Shown in pieces: positions 1 to 7,723 of a DNA stretch of 64,000 nucleotides; within the stretch, counting starts at the first letter, position 1, and each line of letters starts with the position of its first letter. The translations under genes were made by a program, and so were the position numbers. A model generated the notes under the pieces. The model saw only the letters and a list, made by a program, of their open reading frames with translations. It was not told where the DNA came from and ran no database searches. The stretch is from an uncultured Christensenellaceae bacterium (GTDB taxonomy: Bacteria; Bacillota; Clostridia; Christensenellales; Borkfalkiaceae), in the NCBI GenBank assembly GCA_910588615.1, contig CAJUOI010000002.1, positions 41,125 to 105,124 of the forward strand, in the 5' to 3' direction.

Positions 1-123
1 AATCCATGCCGCAAGCGAAAACGCCCCGCCCGCGATGTGCGATACCGCGTTGAATATCTCCTCGCCCTTCGTGTAAAAGGAAGCGAATTTTTTCTTCTTT
101 ATCCTATCCGCCGTCGTTTCCAT
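1..123 (-). CDS. Hemolysin III / PAQR family membrane protein, N-terminal fragment
   Basis: Only the first 41 codons lie in the window; the gene runs off the left edge. The start at 123 is followed by a lysine-rich cytoplasmic stretch and then YTKGEEIFNAVSHIAGG, which matches the N-terminal signature of hemolysin III-like (TrhA/YqfA, PAQR superfamily) seven-helix membrane proteins; the acidic pair and the serine-histidine before the first helix are typical of the family. Members are integral membrane proteins proposed to act as hydrolases or in lipid homeostasis, and true haemolysis is not established for most. The family call rests on this short segment. It diverges from hpt, with about 270 bases between them holding only the hpt promoter. 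Confidence 0.6.
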   Translation of the reverse strand, partial: METTADRIKKKKFASFYTKGEEIFNAVSHIAGGAFSLAAWI

Positions 124-336
124 CCAAAACACCTCCGCAAAATTTATCGTTCTCCTTCATCATAAGCGCGGACGACGAAAAAAGCAACCTATCCTTGCAT
201 TTCGCAGCACTACCCCTTCGGCGACCGTTTCTACTCCGCAAATTCCCGACTCTACGGAAAAAATCGCCGTTCTACGCTCGATAGAAATCGTTCCTGCGCG
301 CCCGGTTTCCGCTTAAAATAAATTTTGCGCTTACCC

Positions 337-365
337 TTGAATTTTGCGTGAAAGTATGCTATAAT
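337..365 (+). promoter_or_regulatory. Promoter of hpt
   Basis: TTGAAT (337-342), 17-base spacer, TATAAT (360-365). The start codon at 396 is preceded by the ribosome-binding site AAAGGAGA at 383-390. Confidence 0.75.
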
Positions 366-395
366 ATACGGAGATTGACAACAAAGGAGAAAACT

Positions 396-941
396 ATGAA
401 CAAAGATTTGGAAAGTCTGGTTCTGAGTGAAGATCAAATTGCCGAAAAGGTGAAAGACGCCGCCGCATGGCTGGACGAACGCTTTAAAGCAGGCGATACG
501 CCCCCCTTGGCAATCAGCGTTTTAAAAGGCAGCGTGTTTTTCTTCTGCGACGTCGTGCGCGCCATGCAGACGCCCGTCCAACTGGATTTCATGACCGTAT
601 CCTCCTACGGAAGCTCCACCAAGAGCACGGGCGTGCCCAAAATCGTGATGGATCTCTCCTCTTCCGTGCAGGACAGGGACGTAATTTTAATCGAAGATAT
701 CGTCGATTCGGGGCACACGCTCGTGAGAATGAAGGAGTTGATCATGGGGCGCGGCGCGAAATCCTTTACCGTCGTGAGCCTGTTCGATAAGCCCGCGCGA
801 AGAGCCGTTCCCATTCGGGCGGATTATTCCTGCTTCGAAATCGGAGACGAATTTATCGTAGGCTACGGGCTGGACTACGCGCAGCAATACCGCAACCTGC
901 CCTACGTCGGCATTTTAAAGCGCGAAATCTATGAAAAGTAA
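396..941 (+). CDS. hpt: Hypoxanthine phosphoribosyltransferase
   Basis: This 181-residue cytoplasmic enzyme transfers phosphoribose from PRPP to hypoxanthine or guanine in purine salvage. The PRPP-binding loop VILIEDIVDSGHTL sits at about residues 96-109, and LKGSVFF near residue 43 is the family's loop I with its non-proline cis peptide. Length is normal for bacterial Hpt (about 180). An in-frame start exists at 348, but ATG 396 is preferred because it follows an AAAGGAGA site and 348 lies inside the promoter. The downstream kinase gene overlaps its last 11 bases, so the two are translationally coupled. In many Firmicutes hpt follows tilS and precedes ftsH, a context not seen here. Confidence 0.95.
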   Translation: MNKDLESLVLSEDQIAEKVKDAAAWLDERFKAGDTPPLAISVLKGSVFFFCDVVRAMQTPVQLDFMTVSSYGSSTKSTGVPKIVMDLSSSVQDRDVILIEDIVDSGHTLVRMKELIMGRGAKSFTVVSLFDKPARRAVPIRADYSCFEIGDEFIVGYGLDYAQQYRNLPYVGILKREIYEK

Positions 942-1536
942 TACACCGCCCTGCTGCATTCTGGTATCGGGAATCCCCGCCGCGGGCAAGAGCACGGCTG
1001 CAAAACTGATTTCGGAAGCTCTGGAAATTCCGTGCTTCTCGAAGGACCTGATAAAGGAACGCCTGTTTGACACCGTCGGCTTTTCCTCCCGCGCGGAAAA
1101 AGTAAAGCTGAACGCGGGCGCGACGGCGGCGCTGTACTACGCCGCAGAGCAGCTGATGAAAAACGGATTGCCGTTCGTTCTGGAAAACAACTTCGAAAAC
1201 GGAACAGCAGACGAAATCAAGGCGTTGATAAAAAAGTACGGCTACAAAGCAATTTGCCTCGTGCTGACGGGCGATTACGAAAGGATATACGCACGGTTTT
1301 CACAGCGGGAGCTCAGTCCCGAACGACACAGAGGGCACGTCGTAAACGATTGCTACCCCGAAGACGACCCCGACCGCGAAATCCCCAAAATGACCTATGG
1401 GCATTATTACGACATCGTAACCAAGCGCGGCATGGATCAATTTCGGGTCAACGGCGAAAATATCGTCGTGGACACGACGGAAATCGAAAGCGTGGATTGG
1501 AACGCGCTGACCGAAAAAATCAAACGACTGATATGA
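931..1536 (+). CDS. P-loop kinase-like ATP-binding protein (AAA_33 / zeta-toxin type fold)
   Basis: This 201-residue protein begins with a Walker A loop GIPAAGKS at residues 14-21 and a following helix typical of small nucleoside or sugar kinases. VLENNFEN near residue 88 and the later R-x3-R-H segment fit an AAA_33 / zeta-toxin-like phosphotransferase. The substrate cannot be read from sequence. It overlaps hpt by 11 bases, so it is cotranscribed with a purine salvage enzyme, which weakly suggests a nucleotide or nucleoside-related role. No antitoxin-like gene is adjacent, so a toxin role is unlikely. A strong hairpin terminator follows directly. Confidence 0.65.
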   Translation: MKSNTPPCCILVSGIPAAGKSTAAKLISEALEIPCFSKDLIKERLFDTVGFSSRAEKVKLNAGATAALYYAAEQLMKNGLPFVLENNFENGTADEIKALIKKYGYKAICLVLTGDYERIYARFSQRELSPERHRGHVVNDCYPEDDPDREIPKMTYGHYYDIVTKRGMDQFRVNGENIVVDTTEIESVDWNALTEKIKRLI

Positions 1537-1543
1537 AAAATAA

Positions 1544-1581
1544 GCCCGCCGTCTTTTTCAAAAGACGGCGGGCGATTTTTT
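1544..1581. terminator. Bidirectional terminator between the hpt unit and the pfl operon
   Basis: A perfect stem (GCCCGCCGTCTTTT with its complement, 1544-1573) is flanked by a T run on the right and an A run on the left, so it can end transcription from both converging units. Confidence 0.85.
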
Positions 1582-1610
1582 GCTTCCCGTTACAATCGCA
1601 TACGCTTTCC

Positions 1611-1844
1611 TTATTTATTCAGCGAGACGATCAAAATAATTCCGACCGCAACGATAAACCCGACGACCCAGGAAACGATTTTTATCGTTTTCATCTTCTT
1701 TTCGTCGGGCGGATTGTACCCGCGCGGTTTCAATGCGCCCCCGCAATAGGGACACTGCGTCATATGATCGAGCACCGTTTTCCCGCAATGCGGACAGGGC
1801 AGTTTATGACGGCTCTCCCGCCGTTCCTCTTTCGTGCTTTTCAT
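1611..1844 (-). CDS. Small zinc-ribbon membrane protein at the end of the pfl operon
   Basis: This 77-residue protein has an N-terminal zinc ribbon made of two knuckles, CPHC (residues 17-20) and CPYC (31-34), then a basic linker and one transmembrane helix at about residues 56-74. Zinc-ribbon plus single helix proteins are common in Firmicutes and mostly unstudied. Its start lies one base after the stop of the glycyl-radical domain gene, so it belongs to the same transcript. A role in the pyruvate formate-lyase pathway is possible but not shown, and chance inclusion at the operon end cannot be excluded. Confidence 0.6.
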   Translation of the reverse strand: MKSTKEERRESRHKLPCPHCGKTVLDHMTQCPYCGGALKPRGYNPPDEKKMKTIKIVSWVVGFIVAVGIILIVSLNK

Positions 1845-1845
1845 G

Positions 1846-2085
1846 TTACATGCTCTCGTGAATGGTACGGGAAATTACGTCGTCCTGCTGTTCCTTCGTC
1901 AGCTTGTTGAAGTTGACGGCGTAACCGCTGACCCGAACGGTGAGCTGCGGATATTTTTCGGGATGCGCCTGCGCGTCGAGCAGCGTCTCTCGGCTGAAAA
2001 CGTTTACGTTGAGGTGATATCCTCCGTCCCCCACGTATGCGTCGAGCATATCTACCAAATTTTCCGCCTGTTGTTTGGATGCCAT
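1846..2085 (-). CDS. Stand-alone glycyl-radical domain of pyruvate formate-lyase
   Basis: This 79-residue protein corresponds to the C-terminal end of pyruvate formate-lyase and to the autonomous glycyl radical cofactor GrcA (YfiD). It carries the radical site [10 protein letters not shown] with Gly54, and the preceding [15 protein letters not shown] and EKYPQLT blocks are typical. ATG 2085 has an AAAGGAGA site. The PflB body just upstream ends at LGKDD exactly where this domain would begin, so the two chains together make one full enzyme (672 + 79 = 751 residues, against about 760 for E. coli PflB). In enterobacteria GrcA is a spare part for oxygen-damaged PflB; here it appears to be the only source of the radical glycine. 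Confidence 0.9.
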   Translation of the reverse strand: MASKQQAENLVDMLDAYVGDGGYHLNVNVFSRETLLDAQAHPEKYPQLTVRVSGYAVNFNKLTKEQQDDVISRTIHESM

Positions 2086-2149
2086 AATAGTTTCTCCTTT
2101 CTTGTTTACGATTATTTTATGCGACGATTCTGCGGAGTGCATTTTCCCC

Positions 2150-4168
2150 TCAGTCGTCCTTTCCCAGCGACTGCGGGGTAACGCTGAACGTATTGGAAAT
2201 GCCGTCGAGCGCGTACGAATAGGGCAATTTTGCAACCGATTCAAGCGAAGCAAGCGCCCCCTTCGAATCCCGTCCGTGCATGGGGTTCGCCCCCGGAGCG
2301 AGCGGCTGCCCCTTGCGTCTGCCGTCGGGCGTATTGCCCGTATTCTTGCCGTATACGACGTTCGACGTGATCGTCAGTATGGACATGGTGGGTACCGATT
2401 CGCGATACGTTGCGTGCATTTTGATTTTATTCATGAACGTCTTTACGAGCCAGACGGCAATTTCATCCGCCCTGTCGTCGTTGTTGCCGTACTTGGGATA
2501 GTCCCCCTCGATTCTGAAATCGGTAACGAGTCCGTCCTCTCCGCGCACAGGATAAACCTTGGCGTAGCGAATCGCCGAGAGACTGTCCGCCGCGCACGAG
2601 AGTCCCGCAACGCCCGTTGCGAAAAATCTGCGCACCTTGGTGTCGTGCAGCGCCATTTCGATTGCCTCGTAGCAGTATTTGTCGTGCATATAGTGGATGA
2701 CGTTCAGAGTGTTCACGTATAAGCCCGCAAGCCATTCCATCATCTGCTCGTACTTGCGCAGCACCTCGTGATAATCCAAGGGTCCGTCGCCCGTAACAGG
2801 AGCAAACTCGGGCGACACCTGCATGGGCGTGCCGTTCTTTTCCTTGCACAGTTCGTCCTTGCCGCCGTTGATTGCATACAGCAGACACTTTGCAAGGTTC
2901 GCCCTGGCACCGAAAAATTGCATATCCTTGCCCACGCGCATACTCGAAACGCAGCAGGCAATGCAGTAATCGTCCCCCATTTCGGGACGCATCAGATCGT
3001 CGCTCTCGTATTGGATCGCGGAGGTCATAATGGAAATCTCCGCACAGAACTTTTTAAAATTCGCAGGCAGACGCTTGCTCCAAAGCACGGTTAAGTTCGG
3101 CTCGGGCGCAGGTCCGAGATTGACGAGCGTGTGCAGGATCCGGAAGCTGTTTTTTGTTACGAGCGTTCTGCCGTCCGTACCCATGCCGCCGATGCTTTCG
3201 GTAACCCAGGTGGGATCACCGCTGAACAGTTCGTTATATTCCTTGATACGCATGAATTTTACGACGCGCAGCTTCATGACGAAGTGGTCGATAAATTCCT
3301 GCGCCTGCGTTTCGGTAATCGTCCCCTCGTCCAAATCGCGTTGGATATAGACGTCGAGAAACGTCGAATTCCTGCCGATACTCATCGCAGCGCCGTTCTG
3401 ATCCTTGACGGCGGCGAGATAGCCGAAATACAGCCACTGAATGGCTTCCTTCGCGTTTTCGGCGGGACGCGAAATATCGAAGCCGTATTCCGCCGCCATC
3501 TCTTTGAGCGCGCCGAGCGCTCTGATTTGCTCGGAAAGCTCCTCCCTGTCGCGGATTTTTTCGGGCAGCATTTCCCCGTCCATCAACAGCTTATCTTCCT
3601 GTTTCTTTGCAATCAGATAATCTACGCCGTACAGCGCGACGCGGCGGTAATCGCCGACGATTCTCCCCCTGCCGTAGGTATCGGGCAAGCCCGTTAAAAT
3701 ATGTGCGTGGCGGGCGCGGCGCATTTCGGGCGTGTACGCGTCGAATACGCCCGCATTGTGCGTCTTTCTGTACCTCGTAAAGACGTCCTTTACTTCGCCG
3801 TCGATCCGATAACCGTACATGGCAAGCGCCTCTTCCGCCATGCGGATCCCGCCGAAGGGTTGCAGGGCGCGCTTAAAGGGTTCGTCCGTCTGTATTCCGA
3901 CGATTTTTTCGAGCGACCGGTCGAAATATCCCGCCTTGTGGCTGTTGATCATGGATACGATTTTCGTATCCGCGTCGTACACGCCGCCCTTCTCGCGCTC
4001 CTTTTCTGAAAGACCGCACACGATTTTCCAAAGCTTTTTCGTCGCCTCGGTTGCGGGCGCGAGAAACGCGCCGTCCCCCTCGTAAGGGACGTAGTTACGC
4101 TGAATAAAATCGCGCACGTCGATTTCCTCGCACCACTTTCCTCTTTCAAATCCGCGCCATGCTTCCAT
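2150..4168 (-). CDS. pflB: Pyruvate formate-lyase, body lacking its own glycyl-radical domain
   Basis: This enzyme cleaves pyruvate with CoA into acetyl-CoA and formate. The 672 residues cover the barrel core, and the catalytic cysteine pair lies in [10 protein letters not shown] at C405-C406 (E. coli C418-C419). Residues [20 protein letters not shown] near the end match the family closely. The chain stops at SLGKDD, where E. coli PflB continues for about 85 residues with the radical glycine. That missing part is encoded by the next gene after 64 bases. No trace of the linker lies in the gap, and the second gene has its own start and ribosome-binding site, so this is a true split and not a simple frameshift. 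It starts three bases after the thioredoxin-like gene. Confidence 0.95.
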   Translation of the reverse strand: MEAWRGFERGKWCEEIDVRDFIQRNYVPYEGDGAFLAPATEATKKLWKIVCGLSEKEREKGGVYDADTKIVSMINSHKAGYFDRSLEKIVGIQTDEPFKRALQPFGGIRMAEEALAMYGYRIDGEVKDVFTRYRKTHNAGVFDAYTPEMRRARHAHILTGLPDTYGRGRIVGDYRRVALYGVDYLIAKKQEDKLLMDGEMLPEKIRDREELSEQIRALGALKEMAAEYGFDISRPAENAKEAIQWLYFGYLAAVKDQNGAAMSIGRNSTFLDVYIQRDLDEGTITETQAQEFIDHFVMKLRVVKFMRIKEYNELFSGDPTWVTESIGGMGTDGRTLVTKNSFRILHTLVNLGPAPEPNLTVLWSKRLPANFKKFCAEISIMTSAIQYESDDLMRPEMGDDYCIACCVSSMRVGKDMQFFGARANLAKCLLYAINGGKDELCKEKNGTPMQVSPEFAPVTGDGPLDYHEVLRKYEQMMEWLAGLYVNTLNVIHYMHDKYCYEAIEMALHDTKVRRFFATGVAGLSCAADSLSAIRYAKVYPVRGEDGLVTDFRIEGDYPKYGNNDDRADEIAVWLVKTFMNKIKMHATYRESVPTMSILTITSNVVYGKNTGNTPDGRRKGQPLAPGANPMHGRDSKGALASLESVAKLPYSYALDGISNTFSVTPQSLGKDD

Positions 4169-4171
4169 AAG

Positions 4172-4456
4172 TTATACCTCTCGTGTGATTTCCTGTATTT
4201 TAGCTTCGATCCAAACCTCGAGGATTTCCTCGGGCTGAAACCCCGTGCAACGGGCAAACGGCGTTCCGTCCTTTAACAGAATGACCGTGGGCACGCGCTC
4301 GACTTCCAACGCCTGCACCTCCCGCAGATTCGCCTCGTTGACTTCGAGATGTCTGAGCGGAAGATGTTTCTCCTCCGCGATTTTTTTAAGTACGGGCAAA
4401 AGCGTCAGGCAGTTTGCACAGCTCTCGCCGCTCACCTCGAGAATTTCGATTTTCAT
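4172..4456 (-). CDS. Thioredoxin-like protein inside the pfl operon
   Basis: This 94-residue single thioredoxin fold has the redox motif ESCANC (C13 and C16) after the first strand and the conserved cis-proline segment ERVPTVILLKDG near residue 55. It lacks a signal peptide, so it acts in the cytosol. Its ATG overlaps the pflA stop codon (ATGA), and pflB starts three bases after its stop, placing it between activase and lyase. Glycyl-radical enzymes need reduced active-site thiols and an iron-sulfur activase, so reductive upkeep of one of these partners is a reasonable inference, although the sequence does not prove it. Confidence 0.8.
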   Translation of the reverse strand: MKIEILEVSGESCANCLTLLPVLKKIAEEKHLPLRHLEVNEANLREVQALEVERVPTVILLKDGTPFARCTGFQPEEILEVWIEAKIQEITREV

Positions 4457-5169
4457 ATTTCGCCTCTCAGAATACGACGCGCGTTCTCCGCACGCTCGCG
4501 GCTCGGCGCCTGCACGCCCGCCAGCGGATAGGGAATCCCCAATTTTTCGTATTTGTCGACTCCCATCGTATGATAGGGAAGCACCTCGACCTTTTCCACG
4601 TTCGTCAGCGTGCCGAGAAAGGCTTTCAACGCCCTCAGCGCGCCGTCGTCGTCGGTAATACCGGGCACGAGTACGTGCCTGATCCACACGGGTTTGCGGT
4701 TGTCGCTTAAAAATTCTGCAAATTTCAGGGGCGCGTCTATCTTCTGCCCCGTCAGAGCTTTATGCGCTTCCGCGTCGATATGCTTGATATCGAGCAGCAC
4801 CAGATCGGTTACTTCGAGCAATTTACGGTAACGTTCGTCCTCTTCCCGAAAGCAGATCCCCGACGTGTCGAGACAGGTATGAATTCCCTTCTTCTTCAAC
4901 AGTCCGAAGAGTTCCAGCAAAAAGTCGAGCTGCAACAAGGGCTCGCCCCCCGTCGCCGTAACGCCGCCACGCGTACCGAAATATTTTTTGTACTTCAACG
5001 CCTCCGCAACCAGCGCCTCCGCCGTCGTTTCCGTTCCGCCCGAAGCATCCCAGCTGTCGGGATTATGGCAGTACTTGCAGCGCATCGGACAGCCCTGAAA
5101 GAAAACCACGAACCGAATTCCCGGTCCGTCGACCGTGCCGAACGTTTCTACCGAATGAATTCTACCCAT
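4453..5169 (-). CDS. pflA: Pyruvate formate-lyase activating enzyme (radical SAM)
   Basis: The protein has 238 residues, close to E. coli PflA (246). It uses S-adenosylmethionine and a 4Fe-4S cluster to place the radical on the glycine of pyruvate formate-lyase. The cluster motif CPMRCKYC (C27, C31, C34) follows the substrate-family block TVDGPGIRFVVFFQGC. ATG 5169 is chosen over an upstream in-frame start at 5196 because family members begin MGRIHSxE and an AAAGAGG site lies just upstream. It is the first gene of the operon, behind a ZTP riboswitch with an intrinsic terminator. Confidence 0.95.
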   Translation of the reverse strand: MGRIHSVETFGTVDGPGIRFVVFFQGCPMRCKYCHNPDSWDASGGTETTAEALVAEALKYKKYFGTRGGVTATGGEPLLQLDFLLELFGLLKKKGIHTCLDTSGICFREEDERYRKLLEVTDLVLLDIKHIDAEAHKALTGQKIDAPLKFAEFLSDNRKPVWIRHVLVPGITDDDGALRALKAFLGTLTNVEKVEVLPYHTMGVDKYEKLGIPYPLAGVQAPSRERAENARRILRGEI

Positions 5170-5265
5170 ACGCCCTCTTTCTACTTTGCCTCGCACGCGG
5201 TTTTTTATGCCTTCCGCAAAAGGTTCGGCGCACGAGCCGATGCGCGAACGCCGCCCGCAAGACGG

Positions 5266-5298
5266 AAAAATAAAAAGGCAGTTTCAAAAAAAACTGCC
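5266..5298 (-). terminator. Attenuator terminator of the ZTP riboswitch
   Basis: On the minus strand a stem made of GGCAGTTT and AAACTGCC (5298-5277) is followed by TTTTTATTTTT (5276-5266). The 5' arm of the stem overlaps the conserved CTGGGCA end of the aptamer, so ligand binding and terminator folding should exclude each other. Confidence 0.85.
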
Positions 5299-5378
5299 CA
5301 GACGAACGGCGCCGTACCGTGTCGGTTCCATCGCGGTGCTCCGCAGATTTCGTCAGTTGCCGCACGGGTTTCTCTTGT
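5290..5378 (-). promoter_or_regulatory. ZTP (pfl motif) riboswitch upstream of pflA
   Basis: The minus-strand leader contains ACCCGTG, then AACTGACG (about 5358-5351), a GGAGCACCGCG junction, and GCCGTTCGTCTGGGCA at 5312-5297. This is the layout of the pfl/ZTP aptamer, which senses the purine precursor ZTP when 10-formyl-folate is short. The usual pairing of GGCG with CGCC appears here as GACG with CGTC, a compensatory change supporting the fold. The aptamer is followed by an overlapping terminator and then pflA, so high ZTP should switch on formate production. I assigned it by eye from the known consensus; the exact ends are approximate. Confidence 0.85.
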
Positions 5379-5384
5379 TCCACT

Positions 5385-5413
5385 ATCATAGCACGCCGAA
5401 ATTACTTTGTCAA
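5385..5413 (-). promoter_or_regulatory. Promoter of the ZTP riboswitch-pfl operon
   Basis: TTGACA (5413-5408), 17-base spacer, TATGAT (5390-5385). Transcription would begin near 5378, directly before the aptamer. Confidence 0.8.
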
Positions 5414-5462
5414 GCGAATCACGCAACATTTTTCGGGTAATTTATTTTTGCTCAACCACAAA

Positions 5463-5495
5463 ATATTGTGCCGAAAAACTTATTCGGCACAATAT
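5463..5495 (-). terminator. Terminator after the alpha/beta hydrolase gene
   Basis: A perfect 13-base inverted repeat (ATATTGTGCCGAA and complement) follows the stop codon at 5500 on the minus strand and ends in a short T-rich stretch. Confidence 0.7.
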
Positions 5496-5499
5496 AATG

Positions 5500-6405
5500 T
5501 TACTCTTCGCCGCTCTTTTCCGAAGCGCAATTCTTCTGGAAAAAGGCGAGCAGCGTTTTGCGCTTTTCTTCGAGATTTTCCTCTTCGTTTAAAAATTCGT
5601 GGCGCGACCCATCGAACAGCACGAGCGAAACATTTTTCATCTTCGCCCTCTTCGTATAGAATGCGTACAGCTTTTTCACGCCCTTGCCCATATCGCCCAC
5701 AGGGTCGTTTTTGCCCGATACCAGCAACAAAGGCAAATCCTTGGGCAGTCCCGCAATATACTTGCGCGTGTACAGGCTTTTCAGCCCGCGGAAAAAGTCG
5801 GCGTAAAAACGGTTGGAACAGGTGAATCCGCAGAAGCGGTCGCTGTGGTACGCGGCATTATTTTTCACATCCGCCGAAAGCCACTCCCCGTCGTCGAACT
5901 TTTTGGAATACTTTCCGAACGACAGATTTTCAATCGTCGCGGCGGGTTTCGTCTCCTTGCCGCATCCCGCCACGATCGCGCCGAGATACACCTCGAAATC
6001 CTTTTTCTTGTTACTGCCGCCGATGACCGCCCCGTTCACCTTGTCGCCGTACTTGGAAATATAGCTCTGCGTCAAAAACGAACCGTAAGAAAACCCGAAG
6101 ATGAAAATTTTCAAATCGGGATATTTTTTACGGTAATAATCAGTAAGCGCCGCCTCATCGCGCACCGTATCGGCAAACATGTCCCCCTTGCAATAACCGA
6201 GCGTGTCGGGGTCTGTATAACCATGCCCGCGGTGGTCGTCCGCAACCACGAGAAATCCGTGCTCGTTGAGATACTGCGCAAAGGGCTGATAACGCGCGCC
6301 GTGCTCGGTCATGCCGTGCACGATTTGCACGAGTCCTTTGGGATTTTGCGCATTCAGCCATTCGTGAACGAAGATTTTTTTGCCGTCGAAACTTTCGAAT
6401 ATCAT
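5500..6405 (-). CDS. Alpha/beta hydrolase, lysophospholipase / monoacylglycerol lipase-like
   Basis: This cytoplasmic serine hydrolase of about 301 residues belongs to the S33 / hydrolase_4 group. The oxyanion segment VHGMTEHGARY, the following DHRGHGYT block, the nucleophile elbow GFSYGS, the acid in SGKNDPVGD and the late histidine in DGSRHEFLNE form a complete catalytic set. Family members usually cleave lysophospholipids or monoglycerides; the substrate here is unknown. ATG 6405 is taken because a GGAGG lies 12 bases upstream, whereas the in-frame ATG at 6417 directly abuts that site. It stands alone between two terminators. Confidence 0.85.
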   Translation of the reverse strand: MIFESFDGKKIFVHEWLNAQNPKGLVQIVHGMTEHGARYQPFAQYLNEHGFLVVADDHRGHGYTDPDTLGYCKGDMFADTVRDEAALTDYYRKKYPDLKIFIFGFSYGSFLTQSYISKYGDKVNGAVIGGSNKKKDFEVYLGAIVAGCGKETKPAATIENLSFGKYSKKFDDGEWLSADVKNNAAYHSDRFCGFTCSNRFYADFFRGLKSLYTRKYIAGLPKDLPLLLVSGKNDPVGDMGKGVKKLYAFYTKRAKMKNVSLVLFDGSRHEFLNEEENLEEKRKTLLAFFQKNCASEKSGEE

Positions 6406-6452
6406 ATCTTTTTCCATCCTCCCGACGAATCGTCGATGTGTTTTCTCCTTCT

Positions 6453-6480
6453 ATTATAGCTAAAAAAAGGAAAATTGCAA
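6453..6480 (-). promoter_or_regulatory. Promoter of the alpha/beta hydrolase gene
   Basis: TTGCAA (6480-6475), 16-base spacer, TATAAT (6458-6453), reading leftwards. Confidence 0.6.
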
Positions 6481-6532
6481 CCCTCTTTACAAAATTTAAC
6501 TCAATTTCCACAAACCCACCTGCATTCTTCCC

Positions 6533-6561
6533 TTGAAATCGGGTTGCGGGTATGATATGAT
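6533..6561 (+). promoter_or_regulatory. Promoter of the NlpC/P60 lipoprotein gene
   Basis: TTGAAA (6533-6538), 17-base spacer, TATGAT (6556-6561). The gene starts at 6614 after an AGGAG site. Confidence 0.65.
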
Positions 6562-6613
6562 AAATTCTCCGATAGCCCTATTGTCGGAAAAAAAACACAA
6601 AGGAGTAACGACC

Positions 6614-7546
6614 ATGAAAAAATTACCCCTTGCCTGTACGCTGGCTGCAATCGCCTTTGCATTGCCTGCCGCAGCGTGCAACACGGGCATACGCCCGAAC
6701 GGAACGGAACCGAACGAGGAAATCGGAACGCTTCCGCCCGCAATCATCATTCCGAGCGAAACGCCTCTGCCCGAAACGGGCGCGACGGAAAAACTTCCGA
6801 ACGAGGAGCCGAATACGGAGGAGCCCCCCGTAACCGAAGAACCGCCCGCAACCGAAGCGCCTCCCGCAGAAGAACCTGCGGACACGGTAAAGCCGCAGCC
6901 GCCCGAAACACCCAAGCGTACGGAATATCTGAAAATCAACGCAAGCAGCCTTACGGTGAGAACGGGCGCGGGTACCTCGTACTCCGCTCTGGGCAGCGTG
7001 GAAAAGAATATCTTAATGAAGTACACGGGCAAAACCGACGACTGGTACGAGACGGCGTATCGCGGAAAAAAAGCGTACGTCAGCGCAAAATACGCAAGCG
7101 TCGTATCGCTTGAAAAGGCGGACGCAGAGGTCGAAGCCGTCGTCGAAAACGGATTAAAGTTTATCGGCACCCCTTACGTTTACGGCGCAACGCGCCTGCA
7201 CGACGGTAAGGGAAAACTGTTAACGGGATTCACAACGGCGAAGTTCGATTGTTCTTCCCTGATGCAGTATATCTTTTACAACGGCGCGGACGTATTGCTG
7301 AACATGACCACTCGTACGCAGATTTTACAGGGGAAAGCCGTAAAAAGCGACGATTTGAAACGGGGGGATCTCATGTTCTTCACCAACGCGTCGCGCAAGA
7401 ACAATACGGGGATCGAGCGCGTGGGGCACGTCGCCTTGTACCTCGGCGACAACTATATTCTGCATACCGCCTCGGACTATGCGAAAATCGAACAGATTTC
7501 TTCCCAGCGGTGGAGCTATTTCATTCAGGCAAGAAGAATGGTGTAA
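6614..7546 (+). CDS. NlpC/P60 cell-wall peptidase lipoprotein with SH3 domain
   Basis: This 310-residue exported protein should cut peptide stems of peptidoglycan outside the membrane. A signal peptide ends in LPAAAC, a probable though imperfect lipobox. Residues about 30-95 are a proline-, glutamate- and threonine-rich linker of the type that spans the wall. A bacterial SH3 domain follows (about 97-160, with VRTGAGTSYSALG), then the NlpC/P60 domain with catalytic cysteine C213 in FDCSSL and histidine in VGHVALYLG. ATG 6614 is chosen for its AGGAG site over an upstream in-frame start. It is monocistronic. Confidence 0.9.
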   Translation: MKKLPLACTLAAIAFALPAAACNTGIRPNGTEPNEEIGTLPPAIIIPSETPLPETGATEKLPNEEPNTEEPPVTEEPPATEAPPAEEPADTVKPQPPETPKRTEYLKINASSLTVRTGAGTSYSALGSVEKNILMKYTGKTDDWYETAYRGKKAYVSAKYASVVSLEKADAEVEAVVENGLKFIGTPYVYGATRLHDGKGKLLTGFTTAKFDCSSLMQYIFYNGADVLLNMTTRTQILQGKAVKSDDLKRGDLMFFTNASRKNNTGIERVGHVALYLGDNYILHTASDYAKIEQISSQRWSYFIQARRMV

Positions 7547-7581
7547 AAAACCGTTTCCCTCCCTTCCGTCCCGCCGTTTCG

Positions 7582-7610
7582 CTCATCCCGAGCGCAGCGA
7601 AGAATCCCGC
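7582..7610 (+). repeat. Copy 1 of a dispersed intergenic repeat
   Basis: TCATCCCGAGCGCAGCGAAG followed by AATCCC. Similar units occur at 24128-24155, 35345-35378 and 42600-42624, always between genes. Confidence 0.5.
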
Positions 7611-7664
7611 AGACGCAGTCCGTCAAGCGAAATCCCGCGCTTTGCTTTAAATAGAAAAAAAGCA

Positions 7665-7693
7665 TTGACAAGAAAGTTAAATTATGGTACAAT
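7665..7693 (+). promoter_or_regulatory. Promoter of the secB-like gene
   Basis: TTGACA (7665-7670), 17-base spacer, TACAAT (7688-7693). The start codon at 7724 follows GAAAGAGGT. Confidence 0.8.
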
Positions 7694-7723
7694 AATCGGG
7701 ATAAACTTGAAAGAGGTAGAAAA

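Noticed and set aside
931..1536. Zeta-type toxin interpretation of the P-loop kinase
   Set aside because: No antitoxin gene is adjacent and it is coupled to hpt; a metabolic kinase is more likely.
1254..1910. 218-codon plus-strand frame overlapping the kinase and the zinc-ribbon gene
   Set aside because: It runs through a strong terminator and reads arginine-rich sequence with no motif.
2086..2149. Possible frameshift error splitting pflB
   Set aside because: The 64-base gap does not encode linker residues in any frame, and the second gene has its own AAAGGAGA and ATG at the natural domain border.
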